A stretch of 64,000 bases of DNA from positions 124,001-188,000 of the forward strand of contig NZ_JAOZEV010000002.1 in assembly GCF_025847275.1 (NCBI RefSeq), read 5' to 3'. The stretch comes from Flavobacterium frigoritolerans. Its GTDB lineage: Bacteria; Bacteroidota; Bacteroidia; Flavobacteriales; Flavobacteriaceae. A program made the position numbers and the translations under genes. Below are positions 1 to 8,356 of the stretch, piece after piece. Each line of letters starts with the position of its first letter. The first letter of the stretch is position 1. The notes beneath the pieces were generated by a model, which was not told the origin of the DNA, made no database searches, and was given only the letters and a program-made list of their open reading frames with translations.

Positions 1-912
1 TTTTTTTATTTTATAAACTGGAAGACGCAAAGAGTAAGAATGATAAAATAAACTCCATTTTAAACGTTTAAAAAAACTTAGATCTAAAACATTTTGTATT
101 CGATTAAACAAATCATATTCTTTAAAACCAATAGAAAAAGTTACAAAATATTGAATTAATGGAGTTGTAAACAATTGTTTATCTTTTAAATTCTGAACGA
201 CCAAAATAACCGCATCAGCCTGAGAAGCTCTCCTAATTGGATTATTCTGAAAAAACTCACCTGTATTTGAATTAGAATGTTTTCTTCCATAAAATAAACA
301 TTTATTTATTGAAATACCCTTTATTCCTGTAGATACAATTCTGGAATACAATTCCCATTCTTCTGCAAACATCAAATGTTCTACAAATCGATTATTGACA
401 AAACACTCTCTCTTCCACATTACCGCACAAGAATTAAATGGCAAATCATTATTTAGTATTCTTCCCACATCATTAACATCGATTTTAAATGATGTATATT
501 TTTTAGAATAATCAAAATTATAGTCAAATTCATTAAAAAAAACTTCTCTCTGATATCTACAAAATGAAGCTTCATTTTTATTTAATTCCGTAACACATAA
601 TTCTAAATTTTGCGGATGAACAATATCATCATCATCAAAGAAGATAATATACTCCCCTTTAGCCATATCCATACCGTAATTACGGCAACCCGGCAACCCT
701 TTTCCATATTGATTTGGCCGTTTAAAAAATTTAAAACGTAAATCTAAATCTAAAATAGGACTGATTACTTCTAATGTATTGTCTGTTCCTCCATCATCAA
801 TAATTAAACATTCCCATTTTTTTAAAGTTTGATTTTGAATTGAAACTAGTGTTTCCAGAATAAAATGACTTCTGTTGTAAGTTGCCATTACTATAGTTAC
901 TATAGGTTTCAT
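1..912 (-). CDS. Family 2 glycosyltransferase, 3' end outside window
   Basis: The reading frame is open for 304 codons from an ATG at 912 to the left window edge, so the gene is partial. It starts with the usual GT-A pattern (MKPIVTIVMATYNR), has an acidic DDG at about residues 39-41, a DDDD metal/nucleotide-binding motif at 93-96 and an EEW acidic pair near 184, which is the family 2 layout. It probably adds one sugar of the exported glycan in the cytoplasm. Its ATG overlaps the stop of the preceding gene (ATGA), which suggests translational coupling. It is the last visible gene of the unit that starts with the ABC exporter. The donor and acceptor cannot be told from sequence. Confidence 0.88.
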   Translation of the reverse strand, partial: MKPIVTIVMATYNRSHFILETLVSIQNQTLKKWECLIIDDGGTDNTLEVISPILDLDLRFKFFKRPNQYGKGLPGCRNYGMDMAKGEYIIFFDDDDIVHPQNLELCVTELNKNEASFCRYQREVFFNEFDYNFDYSKKYTSFKIDVNDVGRILNNDLPFNSCAVMWKRECFVNNRFVEHLMFAEEWELYSRIVSTGIKGISINKCLFYGRKHSNSNTGEFFQNNPIRRASQADAVILVVQNLKDKQLFTTPLIQYFVTFSIGFKEYDLFNRIQNVLDLSFFKRLKWSLFYHSYSLRLPVYKIKK

Positions 913-1928
913 TTAAAAAAAGAGTACTTAATTAATATTTTAAAATCGTTCTTATTCAACAAATAAAAATAATTTCTTAAAATAAAAAAACAATGTATTT
1001 TAATTTTTCTAGGATTAAAATCTAATACCATCAACATAATAATCTTATCCAGAAAAGCCCTTCCTATTGCTCTTTTATTTAAAAAAAATTTATTACTATA
1101 AAGATTTTCCTGAAACTTTTTAATATAAAGATGATTCTTTATAATCCAATCGAATGGAATTTTTTCATACGTTAAAATTTTAGTTTGCAACTCAGAAAAA
1201 ATTTCAAAATGATCCTCTGAAAAGTTTTTTGAAAATTCGTAATACATCTTAGCAATATTCTCCTGCCAAAGTAATTTCTTATCATCAAAAACAGCTATCT
1301 GATTGGACAAACTATCTTCATGAGTTCTATAACTATATAAAAATTCATCTAACTTATAATATTTGCTATGTAAAATCGCACGTAACCAAAAATCATAATC
1401 TTCAACTAAAAAGAAACTTTCATTATAGCCTTTGTTTTTTTCAAAAACTTCTTTCTTATATAAAAAACAACATCCAATAACATTCCCGAAAATTATATTT
1501 TCAAACTCTAATAACCGAACCTCTTTTCTAATATTACCGAAATTATCAATAAGACAGAAATTACTATAAACTACATCCGCATTATTTTTTAGCAATGCAT
1601 TTAAAAGCTCTTCAATTGCATTTAACTTGTAAAGATTATCATCGCTTGTCCAAGTTATAAAATCACCTTTTGCCTCTCTATGACCAATATTTAAACTTGC
1701 TGGTAGTTTTTTATTTTCAGTATTATTTAGAATTTTAATTCTATCATCAAATTCAGCATATTGATTTACAATTGATAATGTCGAATCTGTAGAACAGTCA
1801 TTTACAACAATTAATTCGATATTTTTATGAGTTTGTTGCAAGCAACTTTCAATTGATAGTGAAATATACTTTTCACCATTATAAACAGGAAGTATAATAC
1901 TTACCAATCGATTATTTAATTCACTCAT
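909..1928 (-). CDS. Family 2 glycosyltransferase
   Basis: A 339-residue GT-A fold transferase. The N-terminus has the nucleotide-binding strand and loop (SIILPVYNGEKY, residues 10-21) and NDCSTDST at 43-50. The metal-binding position reads TSDD (94-97) rather than DxDD, a variant also found in active members of this family. A catalytic-type ED pair lies at 176-177 (VEDYDFW). The roughly 150-residue C-terminal part is rich in aromatic and basic residues and is probably membrane-associated or acceptor-binding. It overlaps both neighbours by ATGA junctions, so it is translated as part of one operon. The sugar specificity is unknown. Confidence 0.88.
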   Translation of the reverse strand: MSELNNRLVSIILPVYNGEKYISLSIESCLQQTHKNIELIVVNDCSTDSTLSIVNQYAEFDDRIKILNNTENKKLPASLNIGHREAKGDFITWTSDDNLYKLNAIEELLNALLKNNADVVYSNFCLIDNFGNIRKEVRLLEFENIIFGNVIGCCFLYKKEVFEKNKGYNESFFLVEDYDFWLRAILHSKYYKLDEFLYSYRTHEDSLSNQIAVFDDKKLLWQENIAKMYYEFSKNFSEDHFEIFSELQTKILTYEKIPFDWIIKNHLYIKKFQENLYSNKFFLNKRAIGRAFLDKIIMLMVLDFNPRKIKIHCFFILRNYFYLLNKNDFKILIKYSFFK

Positions 1929-3058
1929 TTATATAACCTTTTTTTTACTTCTTTAACAGTTTTTAACCATTCTAGTCCAAATTTCACATCAGGCTCCAAA
2001 TGATTTCCTTCTGCCCATTCATTCCAGGATTTTATAATTATTATTTGTGGGTTTTTTGGATTTTTCAACAATTCTTTTACTGTTTTTTCTAAATGTTTTC
2101 TCCAAGAATTAGGATTTGCATTAACAAAAATCAATGATTTTTTTCCACTTCGGGCTGAATTATCCCAATTAGGAAAAACACAGGGAATATATTTTTCATT
2201 ATGAAAAGCGCTACTAAAATGAGAAACGGCCTTATCATAATCAAAAATTAAAGGTTTAAGTCTCTTTCCTATTTCGTTTGTAAAACCAAGATTGACTTTT
2301 ATTTTTCTTTCCAACCATCCTAGATATCTAACATTTTCAAACAAAAATCCTTTGGAGTATCTCATTTTCCTAAAAACATCTGTCCCCACCTGTCCATACA
2401 CAAACCTATTTTTTAATATCTCACTAGATTCTTTGCTTAATACTGTAACAATAAAATGTATGCCTTTAAATCCATTCTGAATTGCTAAATCATCAAATAG
2501 TTCTAAAAACATATTCCAATCAGGTATATCTTCTATTCTATAGATATGAAACATGGGTTTATTATCTACCTTAATGTATCGTTCATCCTTAAAAAATGGC
2601 AATAAATATTCAAAATAAGCTCTATAACCTTCTTCTCCTTGATAAGTTTGCTCAATCAATATATCTCCGTTGTCAAGTCCATGCCAAATACCTTTCCATG
2701 TTTCATTTGCCCAACAAAAACAAAAGGATAAATCTATTTTTTTATTGTTCAACATAGCCTCAGCAGGTCTCTCCAGTAACATTTTGCTATTTCCAAACCA
2801 ATATTGATAATATATAAACCCATCAATACCATATTCTTTCGCAAGTTGTGCCTGCTGTTCTTGAACTTCTGGCACTCTTAAATCATAAAAACCTAAATCT
2901 GCTGGAAGTATCGGTTGGTAATGTCCTTTAAATAAAGGTTTAGCCTTAGCAACATTTGTCCACTCCGTAAAGCCTTTACCCCACCATTTATCATTTTCTT
3001 CTATAGGATGATATTGTGGAAGATAATAAGCTAAAAATTGTATTTTATTTTCAGACAT
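1925..3058 (-). CDS. WbsX-like glycan biosynthesis protein (GH99-like fold)
   Basis: A 377-residue protein of the WbsX family found in O-antigen and capsule loci. The family hallmarks are visible: YYLPQYHPI at 11-19, GFTEWTNV at 29-36, CWANETW at about 115-121 and WNEWAEGNHLEPD at about 345-357. These regions are glycoside-hydrolase-99-like and form a TIM-barrel. Members are usually labelled glycosyltransferases, but the biochemical activity of the family is poorly settled and a hydrolase or transglycosidase role is possible. There is no signal peptide, so a cytoplasmic location is expected. It lies between family 2 transferases in the ABC-exporter unit. Confidence 0.85.
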   Translation of the reverse strand: MSENKIQFLAYYLPQYHPIEENDKWWGKGFTEWTNVAKAKPLFKGHYQPILPADLGFYDLRVPEVQEQQAQLAKEYGIDGFIYYQYWFGNSKMLLERPAEAMLNNKKIDLSFCFCWANETWKGIWHGLDNGDILIEQTYQGEEGYRAYFEYLLPFFKDERYIKVDNKPMFHIYRIEDIPDWNMFLELFDDLAIQNGFKGIHFIVTVLSKESSEILKNRFVYGQVGTDVFRKMRYSKGFLFENVRYLGWLERKIKVNLGFTNEIGKRLKPLIFDYDKAVSHFSSAFHNEKYIPCVFPNWDNSARSGKKSLIFVNANPNSWRKHLEKTVKELLKNPKNPQIIIIKSWNEWAEGNHLEPDVKFGLEWLKTVKEVKKRLYK

Positions 3059-3106
3059 TTCAAATATTATTTCAACAACTAAATCTAAGTTATACTCTAA
3101 GTAAGA

Positions 3107-3940
3107 TTATTTATATTTCCCGAACACAGTAAATCCAAAGAATTTTTTGCAAAAAACATCTATTACAAATTTTTCGCTTTTTAGATTTAATTCATTCATT
3201 TTTTCTAATACTGTTAATTGATGTTCCATTTCTTTAAATGAGCCATAATATTTTACAAAAAAATCAACATGCTTTACGCTTAAATAATTTAAAATATCAA
3301 TCTCATTTTTACGATTCATCGATTGAAGCATTGATGTTTTTTTAATTCTATAATAAAAATCAACTTCCTCCAATCGCTTTACAGTACCTCCATTTTTTAA
3401 AATAGCGATCCAAAATTCCCAATCTTCCCACCCATGTTTCATTGATATATCATAACCTCCGACTGACTTCCAATCTTCCTTTTTAAAAAAAGCAGAGCAA
3501 AATATTAAGTTATTTCTACTTAAATTAAAAAGTGAAAAAGAGGGTAACTTCCATTCACCTATTTCTTCTCCAAATTTTTCTGCTTTACAATACACAACTT
3601 TTAAAGAAGAATTCTTCTCAAAAGCTTCTATAGCCAATGAAACATAATTTAAACCTATTTTATCATCTGCATCCAATGGTAAGATCACTTCTCCAATTGC
3701 TACAGAAATACCCAAATTTCTAGCACTGCTCAGTCCTCCATTTTTTTGATAAATATTTTTAAACCGACCATCTTTCTTACACCATTTTTCGATTATCTCT
3801 TCTGTATTATCGGGACTTCCATCATTTACAATTATACATTCCCAATTGTCATATGTTTGACATAAGACTGATTGTAAAGCCTCTTCTAGATATTGGGCTT
3901 GGTTATAACAAGGAACAATAATGGAAACTTTTTTATTCAT
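3107..3940 (-). CDS. Family 2 glycosyltransferase
   Basis: A 277-residue GT-A transferase. It starts with MNKKVSIIVPCYNQ, has VNDGSPDNT at 38-46, the DADD motif at 90-93 and the ED pair at 172-173 (GWEDWEFW), all at the normal spacing for family 2. The start codon overlaps the 3' end of the upstream gene by 8 bases, so the two are probably co-translated. The gap of 48 bases to the next gene shows no terminator. It is likely one of the chain-building transferases for the polymer handled by the Wzm/Wzt exporter encoded upstream. The sugar is unknown. Confidence 0.88.
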   Translation of the reverse strand: MNKKVSIIVPCYNQAQYLEEALQSVLCQTYDNWECIIVNDGSPDNTEEIIEKWCKKDGRFKNIYQKNGGLSSARNLGISVAIGEVILPLDADDKIGLNYVSLAIEAFEKNSSLKVVYCKAEKFGEEIGEWKLPSFSLFNLSRNNLIFCSAFFKKEDWKSVGGYDISMKHGWEDWEFWIAILKNGGTVKRLEEVDFYYRIKKTSMLQSMNRKNEIDILNYLSVKHVDFFVKYYGSFKEMEHQLTVLEKMNELNLKSEKFVIDVFCKKFFGFTVFGKYK

Positions 3941-4847
3941 GCTTTTTTAAAATGTTTTTCAAAAATCTTTTAATGAACTTTTTTATTAAATAAAAATCAA
4001 AATACTTCAAATAAAAATATAATATAAAACAAAATTCAGACAATTTTAATTTTCTCTGTTTACTTATTTCATTTTCATAAAATCTGATGATTTTTTCCTT
4101 TTCTTGATTCGTATAATTTTTAAGTTTTTTTAAGATTAAAAACCTAAAAAATGATAATACGGAAAAGCTCTTAAGATTATTATTATCTTGTTTTCCGGAA
4201 ATATTAAATATTGAAAGCCTAACAAATACAACACATTCATTAATCGTAAAAATAGGTTGATTATCAGAAAAATCTAGCCAGGCCCGGTCATCGCTATTCC
4301 AAGCTAAAGGATAATCATAGAATCCGAATTTAAGAAATGATTCTCTTGAAAAAATATATTCAGATAGCGAGCTCCTTGTCAAATGTTGAAACTTTCTGTA
4401 GAATGAAACTGTAGCAATTTCCCATATAGGATGCGTAAAAATATTACTAACCGTATTATTTTCCTCAATTATTATTTTAGATGCAAATCGAATAACTTGT
4501 GCTTTCTTATAAAATAAATTAAAATTTATATGCCATAATTCAACCAAATTATTGTCAATAAAATCATCATCTCCTAAAATCATTATCCATTCTTCTTCTT
4601 TGCTTAATTCAATACAGCGTTCCCATTGCCTTGCTAGCGAAATACTTCCTAAATTTTTCTCGAAACGATGATAAAGGAATTCAAACTTTCCATGGAATTG
4701 ACTTAATAATTCTAATGGACTATCAATACTTGCATCATCTCCTATATAAACTTTAAAACGTTTATCAGTTTGATTTGCCAAAGATTGAAGTGTAGACTGA
4801 AAAAAAGTCCGTTTATAGTATGGTATTATTATCGCCAGCATATCCAT
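3933..4847 (-). CDS. Family 2 glycosyltransferase
   Basis: A 304-residue GT-A type transferase. The N-terminus MDMLAIIIPYYKR, IGDDAS at 35-40 and the metal site GDDD at 92-95 (MILGDDDFI) are clear. The C-terminal 70 residues are very rich in Lys, Phe and Tyr and may form an amphipathic membrane anchor. It overlaps the next gene by 8 bases and follows the preceding transferase by about 60 bases, within the same unit. It is an ordinary chain-extension transferase as far as sequence shows. Confidence 0.85.
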   Translation of the reverse strand: MDMLAIIIPYYKRTFFQSTLQSLANQTDKRFKVYIGDDASIDSPLELLSQFHGKFEFLYHRFEKNLGSISLARQWERCIELSKEEEWIMILGDDDFIDNNLVELWHINFNLFYKKAQVIRFASKIIIEENNTVSNIFTHPIWEIATVSFYRKFQHLTRSSLSEYIFSRESFLKFGFYDYPLAWNSDDRAWLDFSDNQPIFTINECVVFVRLSIFNISGKQDNNNLKSFSVLSFFRFLILKKLKNYTNQEKEKIIRFYENEISKQRKLKLSEFCFILYFYLKYFDFYLIKKFIKRFLKNILKKHE

Positions 4848-4906
4848 TATAAAATTTCAAAATCAAACATAAATCTTTAAAAACCAAACCCCTTAATGCT
4901 CAATCC

Positions 4907-5857
4907 TCAGTATTTTAATTTATAGTAAATTTTCTTAATCATCCTTTTAGGAAATTTATAATTACACTTAACAATTTTTAATAGTACAAAAAAAATATGA
5001 TTAGAAACAAAACTATCCGAATATTTACTGTGTAAAGATAATTCCAAAGCTAAGACTGATTCTAATTGTCGTTTAAAAATAATTTTATTAATTTTTTCTT
5101 CATTAAAATAAGATAACAAACAAGTAAATAATTTTAAATTACTTTTAATCATACTTAAATCTGAGCTACTCGAAAAAACACCTACTCCATATCTATAAAC
5201 TGCCATACCTTCTTCAATATATTTTAATTTCCCTTCTTTGGCAAGCATCATGTATAAAAAATAATCCCCAATAGGAGAAAGCTCAAATTCAAATGGAAAT
5301 TCTTTTATTATATTCCTAAAAACTACAGAGGGCGTATGTATATAATTTCCTAATCGGGCTAATGTTTCTAATGTTTCATAATTTTCTGGTACTTTTGTAA
5401 TAAAATCTTCTACAATTGTACCATCTTTATTCAAAATGTTTACTGAGTGAAAACACAAAACATAATCAGGGTTAGCTTCTAAAAAATCAACTTGTTTTTG
5501 TAGTTTTAAAGGATCAGTCCAGTAATCATCTCCCTCACACAAAGCAACATATTTTCCATTACATTGATGGTATGCAAAAACACCATTAGCTTGCATCCCT
5601 ATATTTTCTTTGTGTCTAAAATACTTAATTCTATCCCCCTTGGGATGATTTTTTATAATCGCTTCAATTATTTCGGCAGTAGAATCAGGAGAGCAATCAT
5701 CAACAATGATTAATTCAAAATCAAAATTAGTTTGTTGCATTAAAACACCTTCTACAGCTTCTTGTATATAGAGTTCTTGTTTAAAAGTAATCATCTCAAC
5801 TGATACAGTTATTGTTTTTTCGTTACTTTCCATCAATAGAACTTTATCTTTTAACAT
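4907..5857 (-). CDS. Family 2 glycosyltransferase
   Basis: A 316-residue GT-A transferase with VDDCSPDST at 52-60 and the characteristic EGDDYW motif at 108-113, followed by a DPLKLQKQVDFLE segment typical of a large Bacteroidota subfamily. An ATG eight codons downstream (MESNEK, position 5833) would fit family N-termini equally well, so the start is uncertain by 24 bases. It is the first glycosyltransferase after the ABC ATPase gene. In such operons transferases next to Wzt often build the repeating unit or the adaptor. Specificity is not visible. Confidence 0.87.
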   Translation of the reverse strand: MLKDKVLLMESNEKTITVSVEMITFKQELYIQEAVEGVLMQQTNFDFELIIVDDCSPDSTAEIIEAIIKNHPKGDRIKYFRHKENIGMQANGVFAYHQCNGKYVALCEGDDYWTDPLKLQKQVDFLEANPDYVLCFHSVNILNKDGTIVEDFITKVPENYETLETLARLGNYIHTPSVVFRNIIKEFPFEFELSPIGDYFLYMMLAKEGKLKYIEEGMAVYRYGVGVFSSSSDLSMIKSNLKLFTCLLSYFNEEKINKIIFKRQLESVLALELSLHSKYSDSFVSNHIFFVLLKIVKCNYKFPKRMIKKIYYKLKY

Positions 5858-5923
5858 ATATCAACATGACATTATTTATTATTTTAAAAATCAGCAAAAA
5901 CAATGATAATGCTCTGCTCTAAT

Positions 5924-7189
5924 TTAACTATGTTGCCATATAAATTGAGGTCTTATAAAACCCGGTTCTCTTCCCATATAAGTCCCCAATTCTCTACCAG
6001 AATCAACAACTGTAAATGCAATAATATCTTTTTCAATAAAAATTGCTTGTCTTGAATCCTCAACTATAAAAAGTGATAAAAAATATTGTCCTGATTGAAG
6101 AAAGTAAATTGGGAAATTACATACAATCTTATTCGTTCCATATTTTAAGGCTAATGATTCAACATTAGAAAAAGAGAACATTGCTTCACCCATCTCATTA
6201 TATAAATGATAGGTTAAGTGATACCTTTGAGCATTCTTTACTTTTATATCTATTCTTGTATTAAGATTAATTATCTCATTTTCTCTTAATACATCATCTG
6301 AGCTCCTTCCTAAATTATTTAAAGAAATTTCATTTAACTTAAAGATTGGTAAATCATATTCTTTACCAAATGTTTTAAAATTCATTGAATTAGTATCACC
6401 TCCAAGATAATAACTCACTACATTTTCTATTTCTCCTTCAAAAACTACTTTACCATGCTCCAAAACAATCCCTCTCGTACACAAACTCTTCACTGCCGCC
6501 ATATTATGACTGACAAACAAAACAGTACGACCTTCTCCTTTGGAAATATCTTGCATTTTCCCAATAGCTTTTTTCTGAAACTCAGCATCACCAACAGCTA
6601 AAACCTCATCGATAACCAAAATTTCAGGCTCTAAGAAAGCTGCAACTGCAAAAGCCAAACGAACTGTCATTCCGCTACTATATCTTTTTACAGGTGTATC
6701 TATATAACGTTCACATCCTGAAAAATCTATAATTTCATCTAACTTTGATGTGATTTCTTTTTTCGTCATTCCTAAAATGGCACCATTCAGGAAAATATTT
6801 TCTCTTCCAGTAAGTTCTGGATTAAATCCTGTACCGACTTCCAACAATGATGCAATACGGCCACGAGATTTAATACTTCCTGTAGTTGGGGCGGTAACCT
6901 TTGATAAAATTTTTAATAGTGTGGACTTACCTGCTCCATTTTTACCAATGATTCCTAAAACCTCACCACGCTCAACTTCAAAATTAATATCTTGTAAAGC
7001 CCATACATAATCACTGGTCCCTTTTGTACTCCGATCATTTATATCACCTATTTTTAAATAGGGATTTTCTTTTCCACGTATGCGATACCACCACCGATTT
7101 AAATCATGGCTTAAAGTTCCCGTACCCACTTGTCCTAATCGGTATTGTTTTGAAATACTTTCGGCTTTTAATATAATGTCTTTGCTCAT
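5924..7189 (-). CDS. wzt: Polysaccharide ABC exporter ATPase with glycan-binding C-terminal domain (Wzt-like)
   Basis: A 421-residue ATPase. Walker A is GKNGAGKS at 82-89, the ABC signature YSSGM is at 170-174, Walker B with the catalytic Glu is LVIDEVLAVGD at 191-201, and the H-loop SH is at 227-228. Residues about 265-421 form a separate beta-rich extension that matches the place and size of the Wzt C-terminal domain, which in known O-antigen exporters reads the modified non-reducing end of the chain. It pairs with the permease gene upstream, 77 bases away. It energises export of an undecaprenyl-linked polymer across the inner membrane. The extension suggests recognition of a specific chain end. 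Confidence 0.93.
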   Translation of the reverse strand: MSKDIILKAESISKQYRLGQVGTGTLSHDLNRWWYRIRGKENPYLKIGDINDRSTKGTSDYVWALQDINFEVERGEVLGIIGKNGAGKSTLLKILSKVTAPTTGSIKSRGRIASLLEVGTGFNPELTGRENIFLNGAILGMTKKEITSKLDEIIDFSGCERYIDTPVKRYSSGMTVRLAFAVAAFLEPEILVIDEVLAVGDAEFQKKAIGKMQDISKGEGRTVLFVSHNMAAVKSLCTRGIVLEHGKVVFEGEIENVVSYYLGGDTNSMNFKTFGKEYDLPIFKLNEISLNNLGRSSDDVLRENEIINLNTRIDIKVKNAQRYHLTYHLYNEMGEAMFSFSNVESLALKYGTNKIVCNFPIYFLQSGQYFLSLFIVEDSRQAIFIEKDIIAFTVVDSGRELGTYMGREPGFIRPQFIWQHS

Positions 7190-7266
7190 TTTTATTTAAA
7201 ATCATCTTCCAGCCATATTGAAGGAGGATAATCGATTATATTTATTTAGTGTAATACATATAAAAA

Positions 7267-8142
7267 CTATACTGTGTCTATAAAACTTTTCTCTGTTTTA
7301 TTAAAAACTAATAATCCTGCAAAAAATATAATTATTGTTATTATGAAAGTATAGAGAAGACCATAAAATGAAATATTACCAACACTCAAAAGCATGTACC
7401 TCGATGTCTCAATTATATAAGCTAACGGATTGTAATGTACCAACCACCCATAATTTGGTAATTTATCTTGAATCAATGCCATCGGATATACAACAGCAGA
7501 AAGATACATCAGCAATTGTACACCAAAACCAATTAAATTACTAAAATCTCTATACTTAGTAACTAGTGACGATATAAACATTCCTAATCCTAGTCCAAGA
7601 ATTCCCATCAATACAATAATTACAGGAAAAAAAAATGCTGCAGCATTTAAATTAATAACCGCACCTTGAAGATAATAGTAAATATAAAAAACAATAAAAA
7701 TCAAAAACTGAATTCCAAATTTTATCAAGTTAGAAATTACAATAGATAAAGGGGTAATTATTCTTGGGAAATATACTTTACCAAATATACCTGCATTGGC
7801 TCTAAAAGTATCAGAAGTCCCAGTAAGACAAGCTGTAAAATAATTCCAAACCGTAATTCCAGCAAGATTAAACAAAAAAGGAGGTACAGATCCTGTATCA
7901 ATTCCTGCAACATTATTAAATATTATAGTAAAAGTTACAGAGGTAAATAAAGGCTGAATTAAATACCAAAGCGGACCTAGCACTGTCTGTTTATAAACAG
8001 TCACTATGTCTCTTTTTACAAAAAGAACCAGCAAATCACGATATTGCCAAACTTCTTTTAGATTCAGTGAAAAAAATTTATTCTTAGGTGTTATTTCAAA
8101 CAACCAAGACGCTGAAACATTTTCTGATTTATTCATTGACAT
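7267..8142 (-). CDS. wzm: Polysaccharide ABC exporter permease (Wzm-like)
   Basis: A 291-residue ABC-2 type membrane protein. It has the short cytoplasmic N-terminus, the conserved region around LLVLFVKRDIVTVYKQTVLGPLWY (split here as LLVLFVKRD and KQTVLGPLWY), about six hydrophobic helices, and the LAYIIETSRYML segment before the last helices. This is the size and layout of TagG/KpsM/Wzm permeases. It forms the channel for the ATPase encoded immediately downstream. The ATG at 8142 is used; a second ATG two codons later is equally possible. It is the first gene after the hairpin at 8283-8316 and so probably heads its own transcription unit. Confidence 0.92.
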   Translation of the reverse strand: MSMNKSENVSASWLFEITPKNKFFSLNLKEVWQYRDLLVLFVKRDIVTVYKQTVLGPLWYLIQPLFTSVTFTIIFNNVAGIDTGSVPPFLFNLAGITVWNYFTACLTGTSDTFRANAGIFGKVYFPRIITPLSIVISNLIKFGIQFLIFIVFYIYYYLQGAVINLNAAAFFFPVIIVLMGILGLGLGMFISSLVTKYRDFSNLIGFGVQLLMYLSAVVYPMALIQDKLPNYGWLVHYNPLAYIIETSRYMLLSVGNISFYGLLYTFIITIIIFFAGLLVFNKTEKSFIDTV

Positions 8143-8217
8143 TTTAAAATTCTGCTTTTAAAATAAGTTCTATTACTTCTTTTTAAAGACTAAAAAAAGG
8201 TATGGTATTATTAAGGG

Positions 8218-8225
8218 CAAATGTA
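8218..8225 (-). promoter_or_regulatory. Possible -7 box for wzm-wzt unit
   Basis: Read on the minus strand the bases give TACATTTG, which fits the Bacteroidota -7 consensus TAnnTTTG. It lies between the upstream terminator and the permease start, where a promoter would be needed. No good TTG -33 element sits 17-23 bases upstream, so this is weak. Confidence 0.28.
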
Positions 8226-8282
8226 ATAATTAAAATAAATTATCTTCTTCATACACACATTTGTATTCTAAATAATAAAAAC

Positions 8283-8316
8283 AAAAAAGGTGCTTTTAAT
8301 TAAAAAACACCTTTTT
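8283..8316 (-). terminator. Hairpin terminator after the dehydratase gene
   Basis: A-rich tract plus GGTG, a 15-base AT-rich spacer, then CACC plus T-tract. On the minus strand a GGTG/CACC stem extended by A/T pairs is followed by a run of T. It lies 41 bases after the stop of the 4,6-dehydratase gene and ahead of wzm. The near-symmetric A and T tracts mean it could act in both directions, but there is no plus-strand gene here. Confidence 0.6.
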
Positions 8317-8356
8317 ATAAGAAATTAAAGCATAAATATATTCACGCTCATTATAT

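Noticed and set aside
909..1928. Idea that the TSDD metal site marks an inactive transferase
   Set aside because: SDD variants occur in other active-looking family 2 transferases, including the one at 27187-28098, and the rest of the fold is intact.
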